A stretch of 64,000 bases of DNA, taken from assembly GCA_030018495.1 (NCBI GenBank), contig JASEFS010000014.1, positions 1 to 64,000 of the forward strand, given 5' to 3'. Below the pieces are notes generated by a model that saw only the letters and a list, made by a program, of their open reading frames with translations, did not search any database and was not told the origin of the DNA. How positions within the stretch are numbered: position 1 is the first letter of the stretch; every line of letters starts with the position of its first letter. A program made the translations under genes and the position numbers. Origin of the DNA: Deltaproteobacteria bacterium (lineage in GTDB: Bacteria > Desulfobacterota > Desulfobaccia > Desulfobaccales > 0-14-0-80-60-11). Below, piece by piece: positions 44,354 through 53,059 of this stretch.

Positions 44354-44659
44354 TCACCACTTGAGGATGTTCAGGTCGTCGACATACACCGTGGCCCGGT
44401 TGCGGAAGATGGCCACCACCAGGGCCAGGCCCACCGCGACTTCGGCCGCGGCCACCGTCATGACGAAAAATACGAACATCTGGCCGTCTATCGCCTGGAA
44501 GGCGTTGGCGAAGCCGATGAAGGCGATATTGACGGCATTGAGCATCATCTCGATGCACATCAGGATGATCAGAATGTTTCGCCGGATCAAAACCCCGATG
44601 GCGCCTAAGGCGAAGAGCACCACGCTGAGGGCCAGATAGTAACTCAAGGGGACTGCCAT
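44354..44659 (-). CDS. nuoK: NADH-quinone oxidoreductase subunit K
   Basis: A three-helix membrane subunit of 101 aa. LALSVVLFALGAIGVLIRRNILIILMCIEMMLNAVNIAF (read in parts) contains both conserved membrane Glu residues, in the C-I-E-M stretch and in the later AAAEVAVGLAL. AAGGAGA lies before the ATG. The nuoJ-nuoK spacer holds GCTTTAA heptads. Confidence 0.96.
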   Translation of the reverse strand: MAVPLSYYLALSVVLFALGAIGVLIRRNILIILMCIEMMLNAVNIAFIGFANAFQAIDGQMFVFFVMTVAAAEVAVGLALVVAIFRNRATVYVDDLNILKW

Positions 44660-44680
44660 AAAAGTCTCCTTAAAACGCGG

Positions 44681-44836
44681 TAAGCTTTAAGCTATGGGCT
44701 TTTGGCTTTAAGCTGAAAGCCGTAAGCTTTTTTGAGGCAATTTGTTCAACTCGCCAAAAACTTGCTCAGTATGAGGGATAAGCATCGTTTTCTATTTTTT
44801 AAAAAGCTTAAAGCTTAAGGCCCAAAGGCTTAGAGC
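44681..44836. repeat. GCTTTAA heptads at both ends of the nuoJ-nuoK spacer
   Basis: GCTTTAA, GCTATGG and GCTGAAA-type units at 44681-44730 and GCTTAAA-type units at 44803-44836. The last unit contains the nuoJ stop codon. Confidence 0.75.
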
Positions 44837-45336
44837 TATTTCAGCTTCGATTTAGCCAACACCACCGCGCCCACGATGGCCACCAGCAAGAGCACGCTGG
44901 TGACTTCGAAGGGCAGAAGATAATCGGTGAACAGCAGCCGGGCGATGGACTCGGTGTTGCCCAACCCCGGGGGGGCCGCCTTGGCCAGGGGCACTTCGGC
45001 CTTGGAGAAGCCGTAAACCAGGATAAAAGCAACCAACGCCGCCAAGGTGATGCCGGCCAGCTTTTGGCCGAACCAGGGGCGGGCGGCCTCCTCTTCGGGC
45101 TGCCTGAGATTCAGGAGCATGATGACGAAGAGGAAAAGCACCATAATGGCGCCGGCGTAAACGATGATTTGAATGGCCGCGATAAATTCCGCGTGTGCCA
45201 GCAGATAGATGCCGGCCACCGCGAAAAAGTTGACAATAAGCCAGAGGGCGCTTCTCAAAGGATGGGTCTGGAAAACCACCAGAACCCCGGAGATGAGTGC
45301 TATTCCCGCCAGTGCGAAAAAGATGTATGCCATCAT
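44836..45336 (-). CDS. nuoJ: NADH-quinone oxidoreductase subunit J
   Basis: A membrane subunit of 166 aa and five helices. IVYAGAIMVLFLFVIMLLNL is the conserved helix 3 region with its pi-bulge. The ORF track extends it by 66 codons through repeat DNA. AAGGA before the ATG at 45336, together with homology, sets the start there. Confidence 0.95.
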   Translation of the reverse strand: MMAYIFFALAGIALISGVLVVFQTHPLRSALWLIVNFFAVAGIYLLAHAEFIAAIQIIVYAGAIMVLFLFVIMLLNLRQPEEEAARPWFGQKLAGITLAALVAFILVYGFSKAEVPLAKAAPPGLGNTESIARLLFTDYLLPFEVTSVLLLVAIVGAVVLAKSKLK

Positions 45337-45348
45337 CGGGAAATCCTT

Positions 45349-45480
45349 GTTTTCTGTTTTCTGTTTTCTGTTTCCTGTATGACTTTCTGCCGGCTCAGGT
45401 TTGCTTCGCGCCTCATTTTCCTTCCTTGTTTCTGATTTTCCTTGATGCCGAAAACTGAAAACCGAAAACCGAAAACCGTT
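45349..45480. repeat. GTTTTCT and GAAAACC heptads in the nuoI-nuoJ spacer
   Basis: GTTTTCT units (45349-45378) and, in the other orientation, CGAAAAC units (45448-45480), separated by about 70 bases. The second run touches the nuoI stop. Confidence 0.8.
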
Positions 45481-45481
45481 T

Positions 45482-45913
45482 TTAAAGCCAGTCCGGCATG
45501 CGCATTTCCGATTTCTTCTGGGTGGCCCGGTCAATGTCCAGGATCAGGACCTCTTTCTGGTATTGGGCCAACTCATAGAGATTGTTTAATTTTATGGCCG
45601 CCTTGGGGCAGGCCTCCTGGCAGAAGCCGCAAAAGATGCAGCGGGTCAGATCGATGACGAATTGGGTCGGGTACTTCTCGTGCTCCGGCCCTTCGGCCGG
45701 GACAATATTTTTAATGGCGTTGCTGGGGCAGACCACCATGCACAAGGTGCAGGCTACGCAGCGGCGGGTGCCGTCTTCATTGACGACCAACTCCGGATGG
45801 CCCCGGAAACGGGGATATACCGGCCGCTTCTCCTCGGGGTACTGGAGCGTGACCGGCTTGGAAAACACGTGGCGCAGGGTGGTGGCCAAGCCTTTGATGA
45901 GCGGGAGAATCAT
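45482..45913 (-). CDS. nuoI: NADH-quinone oxidoreductase subunit I
   Basis: An 8Fe ferredoxin-like subunit, 143 aa, that carries clusters N6a and N6b towards the quinone site. The two motifs are CVACTLCMVVCP and CIFCGFCQEACP. The amphipathic N-terminal helix region includes VYPRFRGHPELV. GAGG lies before the ATG. Confidence 0.96.
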   Translation of the reverse strand: MILPLIKGLATTLRHVFSKPVTLQYPEEKRPVYPRFRGHPELVVNEDGTRRCVACTLCMVVCPSNAIKNIVPAEGPEHEKYPTQFVIDLTRCIFCGFCQEACPKAAIKLNNLYELAQYQKEVLILDIDRATQKKSEMRMPDWL

Positions 45914-45944
45914 ATAAAAAACCTCATGGGCTTTAAGTTGTTCC

Positions 45945-46140
45945 TGTAGGGGCGTGATTTATCACGCCCTTTTCATTTCCTAAAAGCTATTTCTCCAAGG
46001 GCGCAATGAATTGCGCCCCTACTTTAAAAGCCTAGTTTTATAGGGCGCACCGTGTGCGCCGTTATAGGCGGCCACGGGCCGCCCTATAGTTTTTGGTTAT
46101 CTTTTAGCTGACAGCTGATGGCTAATTAGCTGACAGCTAT
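45945..46140. repeat. palindrome cluster and GCTGACA heptads in the nuoH-nuoI spacer
   Basis: Four palindromes: GGGGCGTGATTTATCACGCCC (45945-45970), GGGCGCAATGAATTGCGCCCCTA (about 45998-46022), GGGCGCACCGTGTGCGCC (46041-46060) and GGCGGCCACGGGCCGCCC (46065-46087). GCTGACA-type heptads then fill 46105-46140 to the nuoH stop. Confidence 0.8.
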
Positions 46141-47162
46141 ATCAACAACATCACCGCGCCGGTGACCATGATGTTCAGCAGGGCCAAAGGCAGCATCACC
46201 TTCCAGCCCAAATACATGAGCTGGTCAAAACGGAAGCGGGGAAAGGTGCCCCGGACCCAGATGAAGCAAAACACCAGAGCGAAGGTTTTGCCCATGAACC
46301 AGACCACGGGCGGCAGAATCGGCCCCTGCCACCCCCCCAGGAACAAGGTGGTGATCAGGGCCGAAGCCACGATGATATGGGCATATTCGCCCATCATGAA
46401 CAAGGCCCACTTCATGGAGCTGTATTCCGTCTGGTAGCCGGCCACCAGTTCGTTTTCGCATTCAATCAGATCAAAGGGGGTGCGGGCGCATTCGGCGAAC
46501 GCCGCGGTGAGAAAAAGCACGAACCCCAGGGGCTGGTAGACGATGAACCACATGTCTTTCTGGGCTTCCACTATTTTGACCAGGGAAAGGCTGCCCGCCA
46601 GCATGAGAACCCCGATGACGGAAAGCCCCAGGGCCAGCTCATAGCTCACCATTTGGGCCGAAAGGCGCAGGCCGCCCAAAAGGGAGTATTTGCTGTTGCT
46701 GGCCCAGCCGCCCAGGACCGCGCCGTACACCGCCAGAGACCCCATGGCGAAGACATAGAGCAGCCCCACGTTGATGTCTGCGATGACGCCCTGGTTCAGG
46801 CCCGCGGCGGTGAGGTCGAAAGTCTGCCCGTAAATGGTGATTTGGGGCGGGAACATGTCCTTGGCGAAGGGGATCACCGCAAAGGGCAGAAACGCGGTGA
46901 CCGCGGTGATGATGGGCGCCATCACGAAGAGCACCTTGTTCACCATGGGCGGCGTAAAGTCTTCTTTAAAGAGGAGCTTGACCAAATCCGCCAAAGGCTG
47001 GAGCAAACCCCAGGGCCCCACCCGATTGGGGCCGTAGCGCAGTTGAATAAAGCCCAGCACTTTGCGCTCCATGAGCACGGTGTAGGCCACCAGGGTAAGC
47101 AGGACCACCAGGACAATGAGAATCTTGATGGCGGACAACGCGATTAAAACCGGCAGATTCAT
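46137..47162 (-). CDS. nuoH: NADH-quinone oxidoreductase subunit H
   Basis: A membrane subunit of 341 aa forming the quinone channel with NuoB and NuoD. Diagnostic segments are ERKVLGFIQLRYGPNRVGPWG, ECARTPFDLIECENELVAGYQTEYSSMKWA (read in parts) and VRGTFPRFRFDQLMYLGWK. Only five bases separate it from nuoG. Confidence 0.97.
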   Translation of the reverse strand: MNLPVLIALSAIKILIVLVVLLTLVAYTVLMERKVLGFIQLRYGPNRVGPWGLLQPLADLVKLLFKEDFTPPMVNKVLFVMAPIITAVTAFLPFAVIPFAKDMFPPQITIYGQTFDLTAAGLNQGVIADINVGLLYVFAMGSLAVYGAVLGGWASNSKYSLLGGLRLSAQMVSYELALGLSVIGVLMLAGSLSLVKIVEAQKDMWFIVYQPLGFVLFLTAAFAECARTPFDLIECENELVAGYQTEYSSMKWALFMMGEYAHIIVASALITTLFLGGWQGPILPPVVWFMGKTFALVFCFIWVRGTFPRFRFDQLMYLGWKVMLPLALLNIMVTGAVMLLI

Positions 47163-47167
47163 AGTCT

Positions 47168-49813
47168 TTAAGCCTTTTGGATGGTTACCCTCACCAGGTT
47201 GGAGTTGAGGGTCAACATATGAGCCGCAGGCTCAGCAAAATGCTCCGGCAGGAACACCACTCCCTGGGCCAGGTTGGCGTCCAGGGTCACCGGGGCCGTT
47301 ATTTCACCGTGCGAGGAGATGATTTTGGCTTCATCTCCTTCCGCCAGTTCCAGGGAGGCCGCGTCTTCGGGATGGAGCGCCAGCATCCCCTTGGGGGTCA
47401 CGACCAGGGTGCCGCAGGGGTGATGCGTGGTGTAGGAGCCGGAGTGCTGCAGAACTTTCCCCACAATCAGGGTGAAGGGGCGCCGCCCGGGCAGACTGAT
47501 GTCCAAATCAAAGGGCGCAAACTTGCCGGACAGGGTGGCCGGGATGCCGCTCCCCACGGTTTTGCCGGGGGCCAGGCCGGCCCACAGAGGCACATTTTTG
47601 GCCAGGTCCTGGAAGATGCGGACCGGGCTGCCGGGAACCGCGGGAAAGCCCATTTTCGCGCCCAATTCGCTGATGATCTGCCAATCGGGCTTAACTCCGT
47701 CGGCATCCAGGGCCTTGTTCAACACCCCCAGGCTGCCGCCGCTGGAGATGAACGAACCTTCCTGTTCGGCGTGAATGGCCACCGGCAGAACCACGTCGGC
47801 CATTTGGGCGAAGTCGTTCAGGAAGGCGTCCTGGACCACGATGAATTTGAGCTTGCCCAGAAGCTTTTCGGCGCGGGAGCGGTTGGGCAGAAACCGCAGC
47901 AGGTCGCCGCCCAAGGCATAGAGGGCCTGCGGGGCCGCCGGGTCGTCTGTCTCCAGCTTGTCCAGCATGGCCAGGAGATCAAGCCCCGGTTCTTTGATTA
48001 CAGGTTTGTCGCCCCAGAAGGCCGCCGCGGTTTGGTCGTCCAGGGGCAGATAGCCGGGCAGGCGGTCCGGCAGCACGCCCGCTTCGCACACACCGCGGGT
48101 ATTGGCCTTTTCAGCCACGGGATAAAGGGCGCTGCCGGGCTTTTCCGGGCGGCCGATCAACAGAAACAGATCGGCCAGGGCCATGACCGTCTGTTCGGCC
48201 TTGTCCTGCCCCAAAAGCTCCACCCCGAAGATGACGGCCGGAGCCTGGGCCTGAGCCAGCAGGGTCGCGGCCTCCTCAAAAAGCGCGGCCTCGTCGAAGC
48301 CGCACTTGGTGGCCAGTTCCTTGGGGCCGAATTTTTTCAGGGTTTCCTGCAAGTCTTCCAGGTTGCCTGAGGCAATAGCCGGCGTCCGGTCGGGTTGAGC
48401 CGCCAGCAAAGCTTTCATAATGCCTGCCAGGACTAGGCGCTCGGCGCCGGGTTTGTATCTCAGGCTGAGGTCGGCCCAGCGGTCGTACTTGGTAGTCCGG
48501 GGATTGGCCAAAATGAGCTTGAACTTATCATTCTGCCGGGCCTTGTTAACAGCCCAGCCCAGGGGGGGCAGTTCCGGGGTGATGTCCGCGCCGATGGCGA
48601 AGACCAGGTCGGCCTGGGCCAATTCCTCAAAAGAGCCGAGCACAAAGGGGAAGCCGCTGCCCTTGGTCTCCTCGCTTATCGCCAGCGGAGAGTGATAGGG
48701 AGGCAGGGTTTTGCCAACGGCTTTGACCTCCGTCACTTTGGGCCAGCCGAAGACCTCGGCCAGGCCGGCGACGGCCTTGAGATAATGGAGCCGGCCCGGG
48801 TTGTCCAACTGGTTGGTGCCCAGCCCGGCCCGGAAGAACTTTTGGAAAAGGTAATTGGCCTCCAAAGTGGCCCGGGGAGAGCCGATGCCGTAAATGGCAT
48901 TCGCCCCGGCTTCGGCGGCAATTTCTTTGAATTTGGCGCTCACCAGGTCCAGGGCCTCGTCCCAGGTGGCTGTCCGGAACTTGCCGTTTTCTTTGATGAG
49001 CGGGGTCTTGAGGCGGTCTTCGGCCTCCACCACCGGATAGCCGAAGCGGCCACGGCCGCAGAGCAGCACGCTGTCGCCGTTATAGACGCGCATGACGCGG
49101 CCGTCTTTGACGTGCAGTTCATAGGTGCAGCCGCCGCCGCAGAAGGGGCAGACCATCATGGTCTTGTCCACTTCCCAGGCCCGGGCCCGGTACTTGAACT
49201 GCTTGTTGATGAGCGCGCCCACCGGGCAGATGTCGATGCAGGAGCCGCAGAATTCGCAGTCCAGAGGCACCCGGCCCGAACCCAGTTCGGTGAAGTAGCC
49301 CCGGTTCATGAAGTTGATGGCCATGGCCCCCACATGGTCCCGGCAGATGCGCACGCAGCGGCCGCAGGTGATGCAGCGGTCCGGGTGGCGCTCTATCAGG
49401 TCGGATTCGTAGTCATGGTTGGGCGGCAGAGCGATGGCCTTCAGGTCAACCTGGTCGATCCCCAGGGCATGGGTCAATTCCTGGAGTTCGCATTCGCCCC
49501 CCTTGTCGCAGATGGGGCATTCGATGGCGTGGTTGATGAGCACCAGTTTCATCAATTCCCGGCGGATGGCCTGGAGGCGGTCGGAATTGGTCACCACCTC
49601 CTGGCCTTCGGCCACGGTGGTGGCGCAGGCCGGCAGGGGCCGGGGGGGTCCGGGCTTGACTTCCACGACGCAGATGCGGCAGGAACCGATGGGCTTTAAA
49701 GCCGGGTGGAAGCACAGGTACGGGATGAAGATGCCGTTTTCCTTGGCGACTTCCAGGATGGTTTTCCCCGGCTCCGCCTGTACGGCCCGGCCGTCGATGG
49801 TCAAGTTCACCAT
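47168..49813 (-). CDS. nuoG: NADH-quinone oxidoreductase subunit G
   Basis: The 881-aa iron-sulfur subunit. The N-terminal 2Fe-2S domain has YLCFHPALKPIGSCRICVVE and a later Cys. It is followed by the His-Cys3 cluster region (ECPICDKGGECELQ), two 4Fe-4S motifs (CITCGRCVRICR and CEFCGSCIDICPVGAL), and the Mo/W-bis-MGD-type domain starting MVCPFCGGGCTYELHV (cluster N7-like CxxC...). The C-terminal part is molybdopterin-oxidoreductase-like without visible cofactor need. GGAAC lies before the ATG. Confidence 0.96.
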   Translation of the reverse strand: MVNLTIDGRAVQAEPGKTILEVAKENGIFIPYLCFHPALKPIGSCRICVVEVKPGPPRPLPACATTVAEGQEVVTNSDRLQAIRRELMKLVLINHAIECPICDKGGECELQELTHALGIDQVDLKAIALPPNHDYESDLIERHPDRCITCGRCVRICRDHVGAMAINFMNRGYFTELGSGRVPLDCEFCGSCIDICPVGALINKQFKYRARAWEVDKTMMVCPFCGGGCTYELHVKDGRVMRVYNGDSVLLCGRGRFGYPVVEAEDRLKTPLIKENGKFRTATWDEALDLVSAKFKEIAAEAGANAIYGIGSPRATLEANYLFQKFFRAGLGTNQLDNPGRLHYLKAVAGLAEVFGWPKVTEVKAVGKTLPPYHSPLAISEETKGSGFPFVLGSFEELAQADLVFAIGADITPELPPLGWAVNKARQNDKFKLILANPRTTKYDRWADLSLRYKPGAERLVLAGIMKALLAAQPDRTPAIASGNLEDLQETLKKFGPKELATKCGFDEAALFEEAATLLAQAQAPAVIFGVELLGQDKAEQTVMALADLFLLIGRPEKPGSALYPVAEKANTRGVCEAGVLPDRLPGYLPLDDQTAAAFWGDKPVIKEPGLDLLAMLDKLETDDPAAPQALYALGGDLLRFLPNRSRAEKLLGKLKFIVVQDAFLNDFAQMADVVLPVAIHAEQEGSFISSGGSLGVLNKALDADGVKPDWQIISELGAKMGFPAVPGSPVRIFQDLAKNVPLWAGLAPGKTVGSGIPATLSGKFAPFDLDISLPGRRPFTLIVGKVLQHSGSYTTHHPCGTLVVTPKGMLALHPEDAASLELAEGDEAKIISSHGEITAPVTLDANLAQGVVFLPEHFAEPAAHMLTLNSNLVRVTIQKA

Positions 49814-49860
49814 AAGTCGTTCCGTTAGTGATTAAGCTGTCAGTCAGTTTGTTTGGGGCG

Positions 49861-50208
49861 CGCCGAGCGCCATATTTATTTGCATTACGCCTTATTTTTT
49901 GGCGGGCGGTGCCCGCCCTACATTCTATATGAACCAGCCGCCCCCGGATAATCATGCACAGGCGGGAACGCCTGCTCTGCATTCATTGGTGCAGGCTAAA
50001 GCCTGCGGCTGCAGCATTTGGCGGCGCGGCGGGCGCGCCCGTCTTTTGTAGGGGCTCGATTTATCGAGCCCTTTGTAAGGCGCCATGAATGGCGCCCCTA
50101 CAGGCCGGCACGGAGGCCCGCACCACCGTCAATCAGCGAAACCCGAAATCCAGAACCTAAAACCCAGAACTCAAAACCCGAAACCGAAAACTGAAAACCG
50201 AAAACCGT
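49861..50208. repeat. repeat-filled 400-base spacer between nuoD and nuoG
   Basis: No gene is seen. GGCGGGCGGTGCCCGCCCTA lies at 49901-49920, CAGGCGGGAACGCCTG and GCAGGCTAAAGCCTGC pieces at 49950-50020, a pair bordered by TGTAGGGG and CCCCTACA at 50047-50102 (cores GGCTCGATTTATCGAGCC and GGCGCCATGAATGGCGCC), and AAAACCC/GAAAACC heptads at 50136-50208 up to the nuoD stop. Confidence 0.8.
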
Positions 50209-50211
50209 CTA

Positions 50212-51405
50212 TTAACAGTCCACATCCGCCAGGACGATGTCCATGGTGCCGATGAGCGCGATGAGGTCGGCCAAAAGCCTCCCCTGGGCCAACTTGGGAA
50301 GGGCGTTCAGCACCACAAACGAGGGCCTTCTCACCTTCACCCGCCAGGGCTTGCCGGTGCCGTCGCTGACGATGTACCAGCCCATTTCGCCCTTGGGGGC
50401 TTCAATGGCATGATAAACCTCGCCGCCCTTGGGGGGCCGCAATCCTTCCTCAATGAGGAGGAAGTGGTTTATCAGGCCGGCGATGTCATGGTAAACCCGC
50501 TCCTTGGGCGGCAGACTGATCCTGGGGTCGTCCACCTTGATGTCGCCTTTGGGAAGCTTTTCCAGGGCCTGGCGCACAATGCGGTTCGATTGCAGCATTT
50601 CCTGCATGCGCACCAGGTACCGGGAATAGGTGTCGCCTTCCCGGGTCCCCAGGGGCACTTCAAAGTCAAAGTCCTGGTAGCTGGAATAGGGGTTGTCCCG
50701 GCGCAGGTCCCAATCAACTCCGGAGCCGCGGGCCATGGGGCCGGACCAGCCCCAGTCAATGGCCTCTTCCTTGCTCATGACGCCCACGCCGACGGTGCGT
50801 TCCTTCCAGATTTTATTTTGAGTGAGAAGGTTGTCGTAATCCTTCCACTTCTCGGGGAACTCCTTGACGAACTCCATGGCTTTCTCGACGAAGCCTTCGG
50901 GCAGGTCCGCGGCCAGGCCGCCGATCCTGAGGTAGAGCGGGAACATGCGGCCGCCGGAGACCATTTCGCACAGGTCCATGATCTTCTCCCGCTCCCGGAA
51001 GCCGTAAAACAGGGGTGTCATGGCTCCAAGATCGTGGGCATGGGTGCCCATCCAGAAGATATGGGAGGCGATGCGGGTGAGCTCCGCGATAATCACCCGG
51101 ATGTACTGAGCCCGTTTGGGCACCTCGACACCCAGGAGCTTTTCCACGGCCAGACAGAAGCCCAGATTGTTGACTTCGCCCGCCAGATAATCCACCCGGT
51201 TCATCAGGGGCAGGCATTTGTGATAAGTGCGCCCCTCGCACATTTTTTCGATGCCCCGGTGCAGATAGCCGATGTCGGGCTCCGCCCGGACGATGAGTTC
51301 GCCGTCCAGCTCCACCAGGACCCGGAGCACCCCGTGGGTGCTGGGGTGGGAGGGCCCCACGTTGAGGAGCATGGTTTCAGTGCGTGGCATGGCTTGTATT
51401 TCCAT
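50212..51405 (-). CDS. nuoD: NADH-quinone oxidoreductase subunit D
   Basis: The 49-kDa subunit, 397 aa, shaping the quinone pocket. Motifs are VGPSHPSTHGVLRVLVELDGE, DIGYLHRGIEKMCEGRTYHK, ARGSGVDWDLRRDNPYSSY and the final IGTMDIVLADVDC. The quinone-binding His and Tyr positions are in HPSTHG and the MNRVDYLAG segment. GGAAG precedes the ATG. nuoC and nuoD are separate genes. Confidence 0.97.
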   Translation of the reverse strand: MEIQAMPRTETMLLNVGPSHPSTHGVLRVLVELDGELIVRAEPDIGYLHRGIEKMCEGRTYHKCLPLMNRVDYLAGEVNNLGFCLAVEKLLGVEVPKRAQYIRVIIAELTRIASHIFWMGTHAHDLGAMTPLFYGFREREKIMDLCEMVSGGRMFPLYLRIGGLAADLPEGFVEKAMEFVKEFPEKWKDYDNLLTQNKIWKERTVGVGVMSKEEAIDWGWSGPMARGSGVDWDLRRDNPYSSYQDFDFEVPLGTREGDTYSRYLVRMQEMLQSNRIVRQALEKLPKGDIKVDDPRISLPPKERVYHDIAGLINHFLLIEEGLRPPKGGEVYHAIEAPKGEMGWYIVSDGTGKPWRVKVRRPSFVVLNALPKLAQGRLLADLIALIGTMDIVLADVDC

Positions 51406-51414
51406 GGAAACTTC

Positions 51415-51867
51415 CTATTCGCCCCGCTGCGGGTATTCTTTGCGGAGGGGAAACCCCTTCCATTCCTGGGGCAGAAGAATGCGTTTCAGATTCGGATGTC
51501 CTTTGAACTTGATGCCCATGAGATCGTAGGCTTCCCGTTCGTGCCAGTCCGCGGTGGACCAGACGGAGGTCACCGAATCGATGACCGGCGCGGCGTCGTC
51601 CAAAAAAGCCTTGAGCGCAATCCGGTCGTGATAGCGGTGCGAATACAGGCTATAGACCACCGCAAAGCGGGGGCTGGCCGGGTGGTAGTCGATGGCCGCG
51701 ATCATTGACAGGTATTTAAAAGAGACGCTGGAATCATCCCGGAGCGCTTTGCAGATGTCCACGATGCGCCCGGGCTTGACCACGATGGTGGTGTCGCCCC
51801 GAAACTCCGTGACTTCCACCACTTCATCCGGGAATTTCTCTTGGAGCAGTTCCGCCGCCTTGTGCAT
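51415..51867 (-). CDS. nuoC: NADH-quinone oxidoreductase subunit C
   Basis: The 30-kDa subunit, 150 aa. Typical segments are LSMIAAIDYHPASPRFAVVYSLYS and WYEREAYDLMG-like sequence (DWHEREAYDLMGIKFKGHPNL), then RILLPQEWKGFPLRKEYP. GGGAGG lies before the ATG, which overlaps the nuoB stop (TAATG). Confidence 0.96.
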   Translation of the reverse strand: MHKAAELLQEKFPDEVVEVTEFRGDTTIVVKPGRIVDICKALRDDSSVSFKYLSMIAAIDYHPASPRFAVVYSLYSHRYHDRIALKAFLDDAAPVIDSVTSVWSTADWHEREAYDLMGIKFKGHPNLKRILLPQEWKGFPLRKEYPQRGE

Positions 51868-52382
51868 TAAGCCGCCTCCCGCCGGGACTGGAGCTTGTCT
51901 CGATATTGCTGGGTCAGGAAAGGATCATGGAGAATTTTTTCATGGAGCTTCAAAATGCCGTAAAGCAAGCCTTCGGGCCGGGGCGGACAGCCGGGGATGT
52001 AAACGTCCACCGGCAAGTACTTGTCGATGCCCTGGACCACGGCGTAGGAATCAAAAATGCCGCCGGAGGAAGCGCAGGCCCCCATGGCGATGACCCACTT
52101 GGGTTCGCTCATCTGCTCGTAGACCCGCTCGATGGCCGGCATCATCTTCTTGCAGACAGTGCCCGCGATGATAATGACGTCGGCCTGACGCGGCGAAGCG
52201 CGAAAGGCTTCCATGCCGAAGCGGGCGATGTCCCAACGGTTGGCCGCGGTGACGATCATTTCGATGGCGCAGCAGGCCAAGCCGAAGGTGGCGGGCCAGA
52301 GGCTGCTTTTGCGGGACCAGTCCACCAGCTTTTCCAAGGTGGTGGTGAGGACGTTGTATCCCAGGTGTTCTTCAATGCCCAT
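51867..52382 (-). CDS. nuoB: NADH-quinone oxidoreductase subunit B
   Basis: Holds cluster N2, the last before quinone. 171 aa. The ligands are in [22 protein letters not shown] and [16 protein letters not shown]. The N-terminal region is short, as in most bacteria. GGAG precedes the ATG. Confidence 0.97.
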   Translation of the reverse strand: MGIEEHLGYNVLTTTLEKLVDWSRKSSLWPATFGLACCAIEMIVTAANRWDIARFGMEAFRASPRQADVIIIAGTVCKKMMPAIERVYEQMSEPKWVIAMGACASSGGIFDSYAVVQGIDKYLPVDVYIPGCPPRPEGLLYGILKLHEKILHDPFLTQQYRDKLQSRREAA

Positions 52383-52398
52383 GCAAATACTCCAAAAA

Positions 52399-52562
52399 GC
52401 GGTTTTTGGTTTTTAGTTTTTGGTTTTTAGTGCAGCGTGATTTGGGGCTTTTTTTATTTACCTAAGAAACCAAAAACCTTTTTGTTATTTGTTTTTGGTT
52501 CTCGGTGAAGGCTATGACCATTTACGCAAACCAGAAACCAAAAACCGAAAACCAAAAACCGT
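52399..52562. repeat. GTTTTTG and CAAAAAC heptads in the nuoA-nuoB spacer
   Basis: Runs of GGTTTTT/AGTTTTT (52399-52431), AACCAAAAACC and GTTTTTGGTT (about 52465-52505), and CCAAAAA/CCGAAAA (52528-52562). The last ends near the nuoA stop at 52568. Confidence 0.8.
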
Positions 52563-52567
52563 ATTTA

Positions 52568-52924
52568 TCATTCCCATTCCAAGGCGCCTTTGCCCCAAAC
52601 GTAGGCCAGCCCTACCACCAGGACAAAGACGAAAATGGCCATCTCGGCGAAGCCGAACCAGCCCAGGTCCTTGAAGATCACGCCCCAGGGGTAGAGGAAG
52701 ATGGCCTCGATGTCGAACACGATGAAAAACATGGCGATGACATAAAACCGCACCGTGTAGCGATAGCGGGCATCGCCGATGGGGTCCATGCCGCACTCGT
52801 AGGGGATGTCTTTTTGCGGGGTGTGGCGCTTTTTGCCCAAAAGCTCGGACAAGAGCACGATGGACCCGATCAGCCCGACGACAATACCCATGTAAAGGAG
52901 GACAGGCACATAATTGATCAGCAT
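52568..52924 (-). CDS. nuoA: NADH-quinone oxidoreductase subunit A
   Basis: A three-helix membrane subunit of 118 aa. The signature YECGMDPIGDARYRYTVRFYVIAMFFIVFDIEAIFLYPWG (read in parts) holds the conserved Cys loop and the acidic FDIEAIFL helix. The ribosome binding site is weak. It is the first membrane-arm gene after nuoEF. Confidence 0.96.
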   Translation of the reverse strand: MLINYVPVLLYMGIVVGLIGSIVLLSELLGKKRHTPQKDIPYECGMDPIGDARYRYTVRFYVIAMFFIVFDIEAIFLYPWGVIFKDLGWFGFAEMAIFVFVLVVGLAYVWGKGALEWE

Positions 52925-52943
52925 AAGCCAGCCTTAATATGCG

Positions 52944-53050
52944 GGTGGGTCCGGCCCACCTTTATCTCTTGGCGGGCCAGGCCCGCCCTTTGTTGGCTCC
53001 GTGGATAGCCCGGGCCTCTTGCCCCGGGACTTCACGGGCTGGAAGCCCGC
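52944..53050. repeat. palindromes between nuoEF and nuoA
   Basis: GTGGGTCCGGCCCACC, GGCGGGCCAGGCCCGCC (52971-52987), and pairs such as CCCGGGCCTCTTGCCCCGGG and CGGGCTGGAAGCCCG up to about 53050. Confidence 0.65.
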
Positions 53051-53059
53051 GATGGTAAA

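Noticed and set aside
43324-44364. 346-aa plus-strand ORF opposite nuoL, and similar long ORFs opposite other nuo genes
   Set aside because: His/Gly/Gln-rich antisense frames of well-supported nuo genes.
45337-45534. N-terminal extension of NuoJ in the ORF track
   Set aside because: The added residues come from heptad repeat DNA and are charged; family alignment and the ribosome binding site place the start at 45336.
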